Shown: positions 10,875 to 21,621 of the stretch, piece by piece | Layout: every line of letters begins with the position of its first letter | Position numbering within the stretch: the first letter of the stretch is position 1 | NCBI GenBank assembly: GCA_014281115.1 | Contig: JACONQ010000010.1 | Location: 1,364,001 to 1,428,000, forward strand | DNA length: 64,000 bases | Reading direction: 5' to 3' | Origin: Laburnicola sp. R22_1 | Taxonomy: Eukaryota > Ascomycota > Dothideomycetes > Pleosporales > Didymosphaeriaceae | Translations under genes and position numbers: made by a program | The notes under the pieces: model-generated | Told to the model about the DNA's origin: nothing | Databases searched by the model: none | What the model saw: the letters and a program-made list of their open reading frames with translations, nothing else

Positions 10875-12784
10875 ATGTAAGACATGAATTCTGCGGAAAA
10901 TGCGACGCCTTTGTTTGACCTGGACTGACCATCCGCAGGGAGGCCTTCAACGACATCTACCTCAATCTCTCCAAGAAGCACGGCGTCACACGTTTCGCGG
11001 AATCTGGCTTTGGCTGGAAGCCTTCGAGCGGCGGAGATGGCACCTTTACCCTCGATTCCGCGCAGATCGTGTCGGCACAGTGGAGTCGGGCTGCTCGGGG
11101 GTATGAAGTCAAGGTGCTCTCGCGGCAGGACGGCATCGTGCAGCTGGACGGCTTCAAATTAGAGGTACGATGGGCGCATCGTCAGTGCGGCGATTGCTAA
11201 TGGCATCAGGATCTCGACCGGTTATCGAAACTATTCAAAGTGTGGTACAGCGTCAACCTGGAGAGTCGAGAGCACGCCCTACGCGGCTGGAACTGGGGCA
11301 AAGCCGACTTTGGCAAGGCCGAGCTCTCCTTCAACGTCGCGAACCGTCCCGCATTCGAGGTGCCGTACACAGAGATTTCAAACACGAACCTGGCTGGCAA
11401 GAACGAGGTGGCAATCGACTTTTCGACACCAGCAGACGGCGAGGCTGGGGTAAATGGACAACTCGGGGGAGCCAAGTTTCGCGGAAGAAAGAGCCACGGC
11501 GCAAAGGACCAGCTGGTGGAGATGCGCTTCTACATACCCGGCGTGGCGTCCAAGAAGGAGAAAAACGAGGAGGGCGAGGATGCCACGGACGGCGAGGAGG
11601 GCGAAGAACAAAACGCTGCCAACCTCTTCTACGAGACGCTCATCGAGAAGGCCGAGATTGGCGAGGTCGCGGGTGATACTTTCGCTACGTTCTTGGAGAT
11701 ACTGCACTTGACTCCCCGTGGCCGCTTCGACATTGACATGTACGAGAACTCGTTCCGGTTGCGCGGCAAGACGTATGACTACAAGATCCAGTTCGATGCC
11801 GTCAAGAAGTTTATGCTTCTCCCGAAGCCCGACGACATGCACACGCTCATCACAATCGGACTGGATCCGCCGCTACGGCAGGGTCAGACTCGGTACCCAT
11901 TCTTGGTCATGCAGTTCAAGCGCGACGAGGAGGTCAACCTGGACCTGAATATGAAGGAGGATCTGCTCGAAACCAAATACAAGGACAAGCTGCAGTCGCA
12001 TTACGAAGCGCCCATTTCCGTAGTCGTGTCTGAAATCTTCAAGGGGCTTAGCGGGAAGCGCATCACCAGGCCATCACGGGACTTCATCAGCCATCACGAA
12101 CAGTCTGGCGTCAAATGCTCCATCAAAGCAAACGAGGGGCATCTGTTCTGCATGGACAAGGCTTTTATGTTTGTGCCGAAGCCAGCTACGTACATCAGTA
12201 TGGACAACATTGCATCCGTGACCATGTCCCGTGTCGGGGGAGCCATGGCGGCAAGTCGTACCTTTGACATCACATTCACAATGAAGAACGGCCAGTCCGA
12301 GCACCAGTTTTCGAACATTAATCGGTACGTGGCAATGGCCCTGCTCTAAGCCCTGCACAACTGACACACGCGGCAGTGAGGAACAGCAACCACTCGAGAC
12401 CTTCTTCAAGACCAAGGGCATCAAGACCAAGAATGAGATGGCTGACGACGTAAGTTGCTGTAGCTTTGTGATGATATATTGTATGCCGGAAGCTAACGGG
12501 TCTTCCCATAGTCCGGAGCTATTCTTGCGGCCGCACTCCAGGATGAGGATCTGGCTTCGAGCGATGGGGAGGTGGCCAATCGGGGAAGCGCGGATGAGGA
12601 TGATGAAAGCGTGGACGAAGACTTCCACACGGAAAGCGAGTCTGAGGTTGGCGAGGAGTTTGACGAGAACCACGAGAGCAGCGGTGACAGTGACGAAGAC
12701 ATGGCAGACGCGGACGGAGAGAGCGACGCGCCAGCTGAAGGAATGGCCGAACGCCCAAAGAAGAAGCAGAAGATGGCAGAATGA
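10875..12784 (+). CDS. POB3: FACT complex subunit Pob3 (SSRP1 homologue, 562 aa)
   Basis: Exons: 10875-10876, 10939-11164, 11210-12324, 12377-12449 and 12512-12784; introns are 62, 45, 52 and 62 nt. The ATG itself is split: AT, then an intron beginning GTAAGA and ending CCGCAG, then G. The protein starts MEAFNDIYLNLSKKHGVTRF, the usual Pob3/SSRP1 N-terminus. The middle holds the tandem pleckstrin-like domains (LTPRGRFDIDMYENSFRLRG; LITIGLDPPLRQGQTRYPF; GHLFCMDKAFMFVPKPATY). The end (residues ~475-550) is very acidic and closes with a basic PKKKQKMAE. FACT moves and reassembles nucleosomes during transcription and replication with Spt16. Length is close to the yeast protein. No HMG box follows, as in fungi, where Nhp6 supplies it. 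Confidence 0.95.
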
Positions 12785-13488
12785 TGACAGCGATCGGCGT
12801 CGGCTGGCGAGCTCGCCGTGCGTTAATGCGCTGGTGATCAGAGCTTTTTCCAGAAGTTCTCGATCTGATACCTACCTCTAACGCAGTCTGAAGCTTTGAT
12901 CCGGGGAGGCATGAGCGCAACGGAGCAGTCGCAAGGCATGGAGACAACTCCGGGCGGCCTTATTTGGTGGGACTGAATGAGCATCATCCTAGCCGTTATG
13001 CAGGCTGGGAAGGGACCCTTGGCTATGGAAGTGAAGTTGGGGAAGCTAAGGAGCTTTGACTTAGCCGCGAATCATATCGGTGACATTCCGGTGTACACTA
13101 GTTAGTGTATCTCCACTTGCATCCGCCCGCTAGGCGACACGCTCGGCGTCAACTCGGCCGTGAAACGAAAATCTAGGTATGCTCGAGCCACCACCTCGTA
13201 GACGCGGGCGGCGTGGCACACTCGTGTACCTGTACGCTTGCTACCATTCCCTGAGTGACATGTACGCAACGCTACTGGCAGGCAAAGAGCGCCGGTGAAC
13301 AGGGGTGCCGGCACAGGTAGACCCTTGGCGCGAACCATACAGCACCCCGCAATTCACCGTGAGCAAGAAGTTAACAACCAACATCATGGTTCCATACATA
13401 TACTCCGTATGTGTCGCCCAGCGAAGGCTGCTCCTCGCAACCGCATTGTGCTTGCATGCCTGTGGTACCGACCCAATTTCCTTCCGTA
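12785..13488. other. Intergenic region between POB3 and a regulator gene
   Basis: About 700 bases. Short open frames on both strands (13102-13498) show no domains. Nothing else supportable is seen; it includes the POB3 3' UTR and the promoter of the Zn2Cys6 gene. Confidence 0.4.
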
Positions 13489-15824
13489 ATGCGATCACGA
13501 ACAGGATGGTGAGTGCAACCCGCCCCAGCCGGCCGTCGACAGCTCTAACGGCCGTCTCTGCAGCTTGACATGCCGCCAGCGCAAGCTGAAATGCGACGAG
13601 ATGAAGCCCAGATGTGGCCAGTGTTGCAAGGCCTCGCGTGAATGTGTGCCCAGCTCAGGCATCGTCTTCCGCCACCAGCACAACGCCTCGATGAATGGCA
13701 ACCGTTCACAAAAGGACAACTCGCTCAAAGGATTCTACGCGTACAGGAACACGTTCGACGACGAAACCATCTGGCTCGACATTCCCCGCAACGGTGAGTG
13801 CCAGTCTCCCATCGCGCCTTCCCACTTGCTGACGACCGCTAGTGACGTTCATCAACACCACCAATCCCTATCTCGACCCAGACTACGACTTTGACTCCAT
13901 GTCTGCCACTTCTGGAGACTCCCCAATGCCTTTTGAGCCTCGCTCGGTGACCTCATGGCCGGCTCCGAACAGATGTTCTCCGCCTACCAGCACGCCCAGT
14001 TCGGAGCCTCTGCATAGTACAGGACTGTGCTATACACCACAGCTCGAGACGCCTGCATCTCATGATGCATCTCTAATGCTCCAGTCGCCTCAGGCGACAT
14101 CAGTGGCGCCGCCCATGTCGCCACCTCTCTCACTCGCCAATGCCCATTTCCAGCCGCTACTTCATGATCCTCTTTCCCTCGCATCATCACCTCTGGATCC
14201 GTGCTTAGGTCCATTCGATCCTCTCCCAGATCAGACTCCCCGATCCAGTTCCATTGCAGCCAGCCGAACAACGCCTTCGTATACTGGCTACACGTCCGAG
14301 CGCGACTATGAAACTGCCTACCTCTTGCGGTGGTTCTCTGAAGGACCTGGATACTGGATGGATCTGTTTGACGTGGGCGCATATTTCTCATCATATGTTC
14401 CGGTAAAGGCCCATGATGATGTTCTTCTCCAATATGCTGCTCTTGCTTACTCTGCCAAAGCCCTGGCCCGTGTCCGAGGACGAAAACCTATCATGGGCGG
14501 CAGTGTAACGCGGCAGGCAGAAATGGAGACGTATCCGGACGCACATCTGGTGGACTGGGGCCACAAGGCTACGCAGTACTATGACATCGCTGTGTCGCTT
14601 CTTTTAGAGGCACTGAAAGCCAACGCCGTGACGACCCCAGATTCCGAGTCAGACGCGGGCGAGTTATTCCCTGGCCCTGAAGGGCCTCCTCCCAAGCGTC
14701 GACGCAAGTCTAGCAATACTCCGACCCAGGCAAACACCGACGAACTTTTGGCTGCTTCGGCCATCCTCTGCGCCTACGAGTTCCTAGACGGCTCCGTACC
14801 GGAGTGGGCAAGGCATCTCAACGGCGCAAAGTCTCTCTTGGTCATTGCACAAGAACGTATGGCGTCTTTACAAATGTCCGCCTGCATATCGATGGGACCG
14901 TCTGCCAACATTGGCTTCATCTCCAAGGCGCGAAGAGCAACTTTCTGGAACATTGCGAGGCAAGATGTGCTCGCAGCACGTAAGCTTGGCCTCTTGTCCT
15001 GTAGTCCTAGAGCTAACCTTGCTCCAGTCATCAACAAGACGCGTACACGGCTAGATACCGAAGATCTCACCATGTGGAAGGAAGCCGGCCTTCTCATCGA
15101 CGAAGGTGGCCTCATCATCCCAAGCAATGCTATCGAGGATGGCTACGCAGACGGCGAAAGCATGGTGAAGGAGGACCTCATCTGCAACGCACTCGTATGG
15201 CTGATGGGAAAGCTCGGGAACTTCATGGCCTCTGGTGACGACCCAGGCGGGGAAGCTGGACCTACCTGGACTGGTGTCGCTCAACGAACATTGCTCAAGT
15301 ACTGGGACGGATTACGACGCCAATTCCAGGTATGGTACGAGGGACTGCCGATAACATTCCAGTCTTCTGCCAGGATCGAGCCCAGGCGCATGTCGATGTT
15401 TGGAGAACCTGAAGCACTCTTCCCGGAGGTCTGGTACAGCATTCCCATGTGCGCCTCGACCATGCAGTGCTACCACATGAGTCAGATTCATCTGTTCATG
15501 AGCAAGCCGCACGCGTCGACACAAGGAGGCACCACTGTGCACGAACGCTTGAGCTCGTATCAGTCCGTCTTGGCCGCTTGCCAGAAACACAGTCGCGAGA
15601 TTGTAGGCATCTCACTTGGTCGTCCTGACGAGGCTGTTCGCATCCATTCGGTCCAGCCGTTGTTTACAGCTGGACAGTGCCTGAGTGACATGGGGGAGCG
15701 TCAGGTCGTGCTGAACCTGCTCCGCGGTATTGAGACTGACATTGGCTGGGCTACGGACTACCGGGTGAAACAACTCATCAAACAGTGGCAGTGGGACGAT
15801 AGTGACCAGACGTTGGTCACTTGA
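13489..15824 (+). CDS. Zn2Cys6 fungal transcription factor (727 aa)
   Basis: Exons: 13489-13508, 13564-13793, 13843-14979 and 15028-15824; introns are 55, 49 and 48 nt. The first exon codes MRSRTG plus two bases of Cys7; the intron splits the zinc cluster, a common position in this family. The cluster has Cys at 7, 10, 17, 24, 27 and 34 (CLTCRQRKLKCDE, then CGQC and C), binding two zinc ions for DNA contact. A Ser/Pro-rich linker follows, then a long helical part with YLLRWFSEGPGYWMDLFDVG, SAILCAYEFLDGSVPEWARH and RQDVLAALINKTRTRLDTED, which match the fungal-specific regulatory region of the DUF3468 (Fungal_trans_2) type. Splicing the third intron restores the AALINKTRTRLDTED stretch expected of the family. 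The target pathway cannot be told from the sequence, and no metabolic cluster surrounds it. Confidence 0.88.
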
Positions 15825-16957
15825 GGGAGCTCCCCATCCTAGATGAGGACTGGCGTCACGTACATACCGGACCACGGGAGCAGAGGCCTTTGGTGGACCC
15901 AGACGGACCTACCAGCACGGCATCGACTCAGCGAGGATAGGAACAAGACAGCTAGACAGCAACGAACAGTGCCATACTGCACGCAGGATTCACCGCAATC
16001 ACGGTCCGTAGACTAGTCGGTTTGCAGAAGCGCGCCGTGCCTGTAGGGCGTATTTGGCACATGCTCCAGCGGCCTGGGCGGAGAAGCACAACAGCTCCAT
16101 GTTTCCATTTCACGTCTACTGTCTCCGGTGCAAGGTGCGCGGATCACAGTTCCAGTTCGCAGAGAAAGAAGCATTGGGGCACACAACGCCACCCTGGTGG
16201 CGATGGACAAAAAGCGATGTAGTTGTACGATATCATAGTCTGCCTAGACGGATTCGGCATCGGAATAGACAAAATCACACTGCGTTCTTCCAGCAACCCC
16301 ACAGCGTTTTACCGTGAGCCAAGTGGTGCGCGCCGAGCCATTCAACTGATCAACTGATCAACTGATGAACAAACTCATCAAGACCCATCTCCTGTTTCCT
16401 GACATTAGAGTTCCAACGGCTTCATGTACTGAGTTGCTCTACATCGATGGTCCTTGCCAGGGCTGCGGACGACCTAGCGTGTTACACATGCACGGTGCCT
16501 AGTCAACAGCGGCCTCACTTGAGTGTTCTTCATTTCACATGCCTGGACTTTGGAGCACCCTGGGAACATTTTTATCGAGCACAGACGGGGGTGCGAGGCC
16601 GTTGCGCCCGTTATCTGCACGTGGTGCGGGGTGCGCGTCTCGTCACTAGCGCATGGCTTGCAGTTCCACGTGCATCCTTTGCGTTTGCGCTGCATGCTGT
16701 ACCCATGCCGTAGAACATACGGCATAGCTGTTTTTTACGTGTAAATGCTTACGTACTGGGCTTAGGCATAAGCATAGACACCCCTTGTACAAAATTGCTT
16801 GTAACCAGGTTAGAACCTTGCTAAAATAGGGTGCTTTGTCATCAAATACGAAGAAAGAAATTGGCGAAACTCCAATTTTTCTTAAATGTTTTGATTTTTT
16901 TATGAAAAATTGGAAATGTTCGGAAATGCGTTTTCTATACAAATTACTTACTAAGCA

Positions 16958-17036
16958 GGGGGCTCTGCTTTTCTTGTCATGTTATTTGAGATAAAAGCCT
17001 TTGTCGTTCTACCCCTAGGTAGTTAATTTAACGCCA
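16958..17036. repeat. Partial copy of the 9.5-kb MITE-like element
   Basis: It matches the right arm of the element at 9514-9664 through CTTGTCATGTTATTTGAGAT and AAAGCCTTTGTCGTTCTACC, up to the TAATTTAAC end. The left arm is missing. Confidence 0.65.
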
Positions 17037-17666
17037 CATACAAATTAGTAAGGGAATACCATTTTCGATCATAAGCATATATAACGGCATTAGCATGGTA
17101 CTGCTGCCACCGAGCTCGGTGCGTAAGGCCAGGTTACACTGTATGACTACTGTCGTACTGTCGAAGCATATGGCCCGCAGTCGGCGACAGGGGACGTTCA
17201 GGCGGATTACTCTAAACTCAATTTGAGCGGCACACCACTCCAAGGCCGGCTGGTATCCGATGAGTAGCCGCTGAGGGTCTTCGAAGCGAGCGAAGGCAGT
17301 CTCTAGCGCTGGCCCTAGATGTCTTGGATGTGTCAAGAGTGTGCTAAACGATGTCGTGCGGATCATTGTTTCCTGGGGGCGGATCCGCTTGGCGGGGAAC
17401 GGGTGGATTCGCGGAACGGTGCCGGAGTCCCTCTACCAGCAAGGGCCCGTGGTTGTACGTGAAAACGTCTCCTAATAGTCAGTCGAGCAGGAGAACTAGC
17501 AGGTTTCGAAGCTTTACGTCGGCGGCAGATGCATACCATGCTCCGATAACTCGACTGTCCAGGGAAATGCCTCAAACACCCCTTTCGCCTACCCTGCGTC
17601 GCAAAGCGAATGCGAACCCCAACTCCATAGTCTGAAATGCGTCGACCTGGGGACTCATTATTATTA

Positions 17667-17741
17667 GACCAGGAGTTACTAGACGGAGGACGGAGATTCC
17701 GACCAGGAGTTATTAGACGGAGCTCGGAGATTCCGACCAGG
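17667..17741. repeat. 34-bp tandem duplication
   Basis: Units at 17667-17700 and 17701-17734 both read GACCAGGAGTTA/T..TAGACGGAG..CGGAGATTCC, with three differences, followed by the first seven bases of a third unit. Confidence 0.85.
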
Positions 17742-18481
17742 GAAGTACTGACCCCTTACGGCTAGTTGAAGTCTCGTTTTTGGAGCCCACAGGGACGATC
17801 ATTAACACATGTCGTAACGATTCTTCGACTCCCAAGAGCTGAACCCTACAGCGCGCGTCATGCGCACCTACCGCTCCTTCGGCTGACCGTCCGCGTTCCG
17901 CCGTCGAGTCAGTGGTTCCGCCATTCTCCTAGTGTACTCCTTAGCTGGGTTTGCAACACCAGCCTCAGGAATTTCTTCAGGGCACTCTGAGAGCTGCATG
18001 TCAAGGCTGTCTAGAGCACAATGTTGGCACTTGGCAGTTGTGAATTGTGAATTCATCGAACAGGAACCACTAACAAAATACTGGAGGACGGCGATCATCT
18101 GCTCAGCAAAGGGACACACGGCTTGTCGAGTGAACATGTTGGCCAGGAGATGCAGATGCATCTCCGCGGAATGACTACCTACGAGCCCTGGATTCTGGCA
18201 GTACAAACTATCTACACAACAGAAACAGTCTGGCGGAGTCATCCCTACATCGGGTAGGTAAAAACCTCCGAAATTCCCCATATAAGCTCCAGTGTTCCAG
18301 CTATATCCTGGGGTAACTCGGTGTCTGACGATGGCGAAACGCTGTCTTGGTACCGTGTCAAGGAATAGAAGGAAATTGTGGATACCTTCGCGATCGTAGC
18401 GGCTGTTGACGTCCTTGCTCGTAAAATTTCAAGTCCTCATGTGAACCGGAACTTTGCTCAAACTAGGCGAGATTTTCCAGG

Positions 18482-20915
18482 TCACTTATCCGCACTAGGT
18501 TTTTCACCCGTGCTAGATTTTTTCTGAAGCTTGCTATCTTGATAGCCCATACGTCGGAGCATGCGGGGATCACGCCACCAGTTTGGAGCGTCCTCATCTT
18601 GCTCGGTCTCCATCTCGTGTTCCGCATTCGGCGTGAAGATCGGACATCCAGGGCCACGTCGTCCTCTGCAACTTATCAACGGCGTTCCTTGACAGATGAG
18701 CTGGGAGGTACTTACTATGGCATCAGGCATAAGTAGTGTACATGGTCCGCGCACTGCAGGGGCACTGCCAAGATGATCACGCGATGACTCATAGCCTCTC
18801 TACTGACAAAAATACATCTAATTACCTATAGTTTTGTACCAAAACACGTGTACCTTTGTCGTCGCTGCCACCCTCGCTCCATCCTCTCCCCATCCACACA
18901 ATGTCAACACCATCAACTCCACCTCGCCATCGATACCTCTCGCGCGACGAGCGTCTACAGGTGCAGACCCTGCACCTAGCAGGTCATACACAGACTTTTA
19001 TTGCCAACTTGTTGGGTTTCTCACGCAGACAAGTTGCCTACGCAATCGCTAGTAACCGCGTCACGCCGAAGAAACGCTCCGGTCGCCCTCGCAAGCTCAC
19101 TGATGCCCAAGTTGATGAGCTTGAGGCCTATATCAAATCCTCGCGTACAGCCAGGCAGATGAGCTATCAGGCTCTTGCAGAGGGACCTTTTGCGGAGTGG
19201 GAAGTCACACAATACGCTATACGGACTGCTCTACGCAGCAGAGGGTACACACGTCGAGTCGCCCGTGCAAAGCCTCCTCTTACTGAGAGAAATCGGCAGA
19301 TTAGAGTCGCGTGGGCGGAGGAGCACCTCTGCTGGAGCTCTGAGCAATGGTGGAGCATCCTCTGGAGTGACGAAACCTGGGTCACTGGCGGCAGGCACAA
19401 CAAAGTCTGGGTTACTAGGAGACCTGGAGAGGAGCTTGATGATACCTGTATAGTTGAAAAGGTACGTAGGAAGGCTGGGTGGATGTTCTGGGGCTGCTTC
19501 TCAGGCTCTACAAAGGGTCCTTGCCTGTTCTGGGAGAAGGAGTGGAAGAGTATTAATAAGGAGAGCTACTGTGAGCGCATTGTGCCCATCGTTGATGGCT
19601 GGTTACGTATGAATCCTACTTTAAAATTCATGCAGGATGGGGCGCCAGGGCACTCTGCTGCGTATACTCGCAATGAGCTTCTTGAGAGAGGCATCTCTCC
19701 CATCTACTGGCCACCCTACTCGCCAGACCTCAACCCAATTGAGGCTGTTTGGAACAAGATGAAGGACTATATACAGCTGAATTACCCTGATCAAGAAGGT
19801 GGGAGACAGCCTACGTATGACGCTCTACGACAGATTGTACGGGAAGCGTGGGACTCAATTACAGTACAGGATCTGAGGGGGCTCATCGACAGTATGCCGG
19901 CCAGGTGCCAGGCAGTCCTAGACGCCCAAGGCGGTCATACAATGTACTAGAAACTCTATACAAAACAAGACAATACCGGGCTTACGTTATCTGACTCCTG
20001 CCAAGTTACATCCCTGCAGTGCGCGGACCATGTACACTACTTATGCCTGATGCCATAGTACTCTTCTTCCCACAGCTCCTTGCCGCGTTGAATCATAGCA
20101 CTTTGATCACTGGGCGGCACGCCAGCAAGCATCGCGTACTTCCGAAAAGCAAGGAGCTTCACCTCACTCTCGTCAAACAGCTTCACGGTGTTGCCGTACA
20201 TGCCGGGCTCCGGGCAGTACTCGAGGCAGCGCAGCTCCGTTGGCTTGAGCGTATACAGTTGCAAAGCATGACTTTGGTTGATGGACGTGGGCCTGTCATC
20301 CGCGCCCCATGGCACCATCCTGCCCTGAGCATCATTGTCTTTGCAATATGCTTCCCAATTGCTCTTCCAGAGCTTCTTCTCCGCCTTTGCCTCGGCGTTG
20401 ATGGCGGCTTCAGCTTCCTTCACCGCCCTTTTGGCGGCCGTTTCTTTTCCTCGTTGCTGCTTTGCAGCTTTTGCTGCCGCCGCTTCTTCTTCCTTTCTGG
20501 CCTTTTTGGCCGCTGCTTCGTGCTGTCTTTTCCGCCGTGCAGCTTCTGTTGCGGCCTTTTGAGCCTCCTTTTCTTCCTGCTTGATGACTTTCAACGCAGC
20601 CTTGGCTTTCTGCAGTCGCTTATTTTCCGCATCTTCTTCTGCGGTCAGTGCGGCGTCTTTCTTGCGCCTTTTGCCGGATGGAGGTGAAACGCTGACTAGA
20701 TTACTTGGACCCTTCAACACGGGTGCCTCATGAGCTACGGGAGGATGTTCGGATGAATCCGAGGGTTGCCGTTTCGCGCTTTTGGATGGCATCTTTGCGG
20801 TTTCCTTGTTGCCTGAGAGGGAGGACCTCAAGCTCCTGCGTCTGTCGTTGGGCGGAGGCGAGGATGTGACTGGGCTGGTTACGCACTTGGACGTGGATTC
20901 ATGCGTTATAGACAT
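18482..20915 (-). CDS. Lys/Ala-rich gene with XPA-C-like region, intron invaded by a transposon (345 aa)
   Basis: Exon 1 is 20915-20062 and exon 2 is 18665-18482. With the 1344-bp Tc1 element and one TA removed, the intron is 50 nt, GTAAGTACC ... TTGCAG, and joins phase 2 to give 345 residues. The protein starts MSITHESTSKCVTSPVTSSP; residues ~85-185 are a charged Lys/Ala/Glu coiled-coil stretch with nuclear-localisation-like KRRKK. Residues ~195-280 (PTSINQSHALQLYTLKPTEL; YGNTVKLFDESEVKLLAFRK) resemble the fold seen in the XPA/Rad14 C-terminal domain, a weak match by pattern only. The tail (APNWWRDPRMLRRMGYQDSK) looks conserved. If the enlarged intron is not spliced, translation ends early at YYGIRHK inside the transposon's inverted repeat. 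Whether the allele works is unknown. Confidence 0.65.
18715..20058 (+). mobile_element. Intact Tc1-type DD34E transposon (1344 bp)
   Basis: The ends are perfect 47-bp inverted repeats (18715-18761 and 20012-20058) starting CTATGGCATCAGGCATAAGT. TA flanks lie at 18713-18714 and 20059-20060. It carries one uninterrupted transposase gene. Perfect ends and an open gene mark it as a recent insertion, unlike the other elements here. It sits inside the intron of the minus-strand gene at 18482-20915. Confidence 0.97.
18901..19950 (+). CDS. Tc1-family transposase, complete (349 aa)
   Basis: It starts MSTPSTPPRHRYLSRDERLQ; the ATG at 18901 is the first true ATG of the frame. The N-terminus has a helix-turn-helix (AGHTQTFIANLLGFSRRQVA) and a GRP-like linker (KKRSGRPRKL), both used to bind the inverted repeats. 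Catalytic residues: Asp157 in WSDETWV, Asp246 in MQDGAPGHSA and Glu281 in YSPDLNPIEAVW. The Asp246-Glu281 spacing is 34 residues, the DD34E signature of the Tc1 group. No stops or frameshifts are present and the length is normal, so the enzyme may be active. It excises and reinserts DNA at TA sites in the nucleus. Confidence 0.95.
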   Translation: MSTPSTPPRHRYLSRDERLQVQTLHLAGHTQTFIANLLGFSRRQVAYAIASNRVTPKKRSGRPRKLTDAQVDELEAYIKSSRTARQMSYQALAEGPFAEWEVTQYAIRTALRSRGYTRRVARAKPPLTERNRQIRVAWAEEHLCWSSEQWWSILWSDETWVTGGRHNKVWVTRRPGEELDDTCIVEKVRRKAGWMFWGCFSGSTKGPCLFWEKEWKSINKESYCERIVPIVDGWLRMNPTLKFMQDGAPGHSAAYTRNELLERGISPIYWPPYSPDLNPIEAVWNKMKDYIQLNYPDQEGGRQPTYDALRQIVREAWDSITVQDLRGLIDSMPARCQAVLDAQGGHTMY

Positions 20916-21621
20916 GACGCCGAATTACAAATTAAGCCCTTGATCTTTGAGAGAACAGTCAGGATATCGAGGATGTCAAATACGGACAACGAATTTCAGC
21001 AAGGGAGGACAGGATGAAATATGGCACTGGGTCACGGTACAAAGGAGCAGCACGCTGCGCAGCCCTTTGTTGGAATTGGCGGCACGTCACGTGTTGCTTT
21101 GAGGTATACCCAAGCCGCAGCGCCTTCTTCCGTCGAGCAAATCCAAGCTGCAACAAAGACGACGCTGGCGGATTCCCGAAGCCGTCTTCGGGGTCTGATG
21201 GAGAATGCAGAGCTCCCTTTCGCCGGTACACCGGCCTAGAACTTTTGATCTACTGCTGCAAAGCTAGCGCAGAGACTTCGTCTGGCTGCACTTGTGCGGC
21301 AAGAAACCCCACACCAAGTAGGCGGGAGGGGATAATCTGTCAGCCAAACCACGAGCACAAAGAATAATTCACTAGGCGAAATATTCATACTCAGAACACA
21401 ACACTACACTGCAAGTGCGGCTATAGCGATCGAGCAACTCTTCAAACACGCGCTCTTCGATACTCGAGAAGAAAGGAATAAGTACATGGGCGTTCCTGCC
21501 ACCACTCCTATACTGCAGTGCATGGCACTGCATGCCCAGGACACCCGACAAGACCGCGAGATTACGCCGAGATTACGCAATCGCGATTCTTTGACAAAAC
21601 GACACATGGCTTCCATTATTC
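20916..21621. other. Intergenic region
   Basis: It lies between the start of the Lys/Ala-rich gene and the end of SMC1. Overlapping short open frames (21014-21367) have no domains. It contains the promoter of the minus-strand gene at its left end and the SMC1 3' UTR at its right. Confidence 0.4.

Larger units (their letters stand above)
15825..18481. other. Repeat-bearing intergenic region
   Basis: About 2.6 kb. Open frames such as 16054-16317, 17028-17366 and 17868-18281 (minus) lack domains. The interval contains a partial MITE arm (16958-17036), a 34-bp tandem duplication (17667-17741), a short TCAACTGA triplet repeat near 16340, and an AT-rich patch at 16860-16950. The 17868-18281 frame is Cys-rich but unsupported. 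Confidence 0.4.

Noticed and set aside
7040..16320. Shared word CACAGCGTTTTACCGTG near 7060 and 16305
   Set aside because: Only ~17 bases match and the flanks diverge at once; it may be chance or a very old repeat edge.
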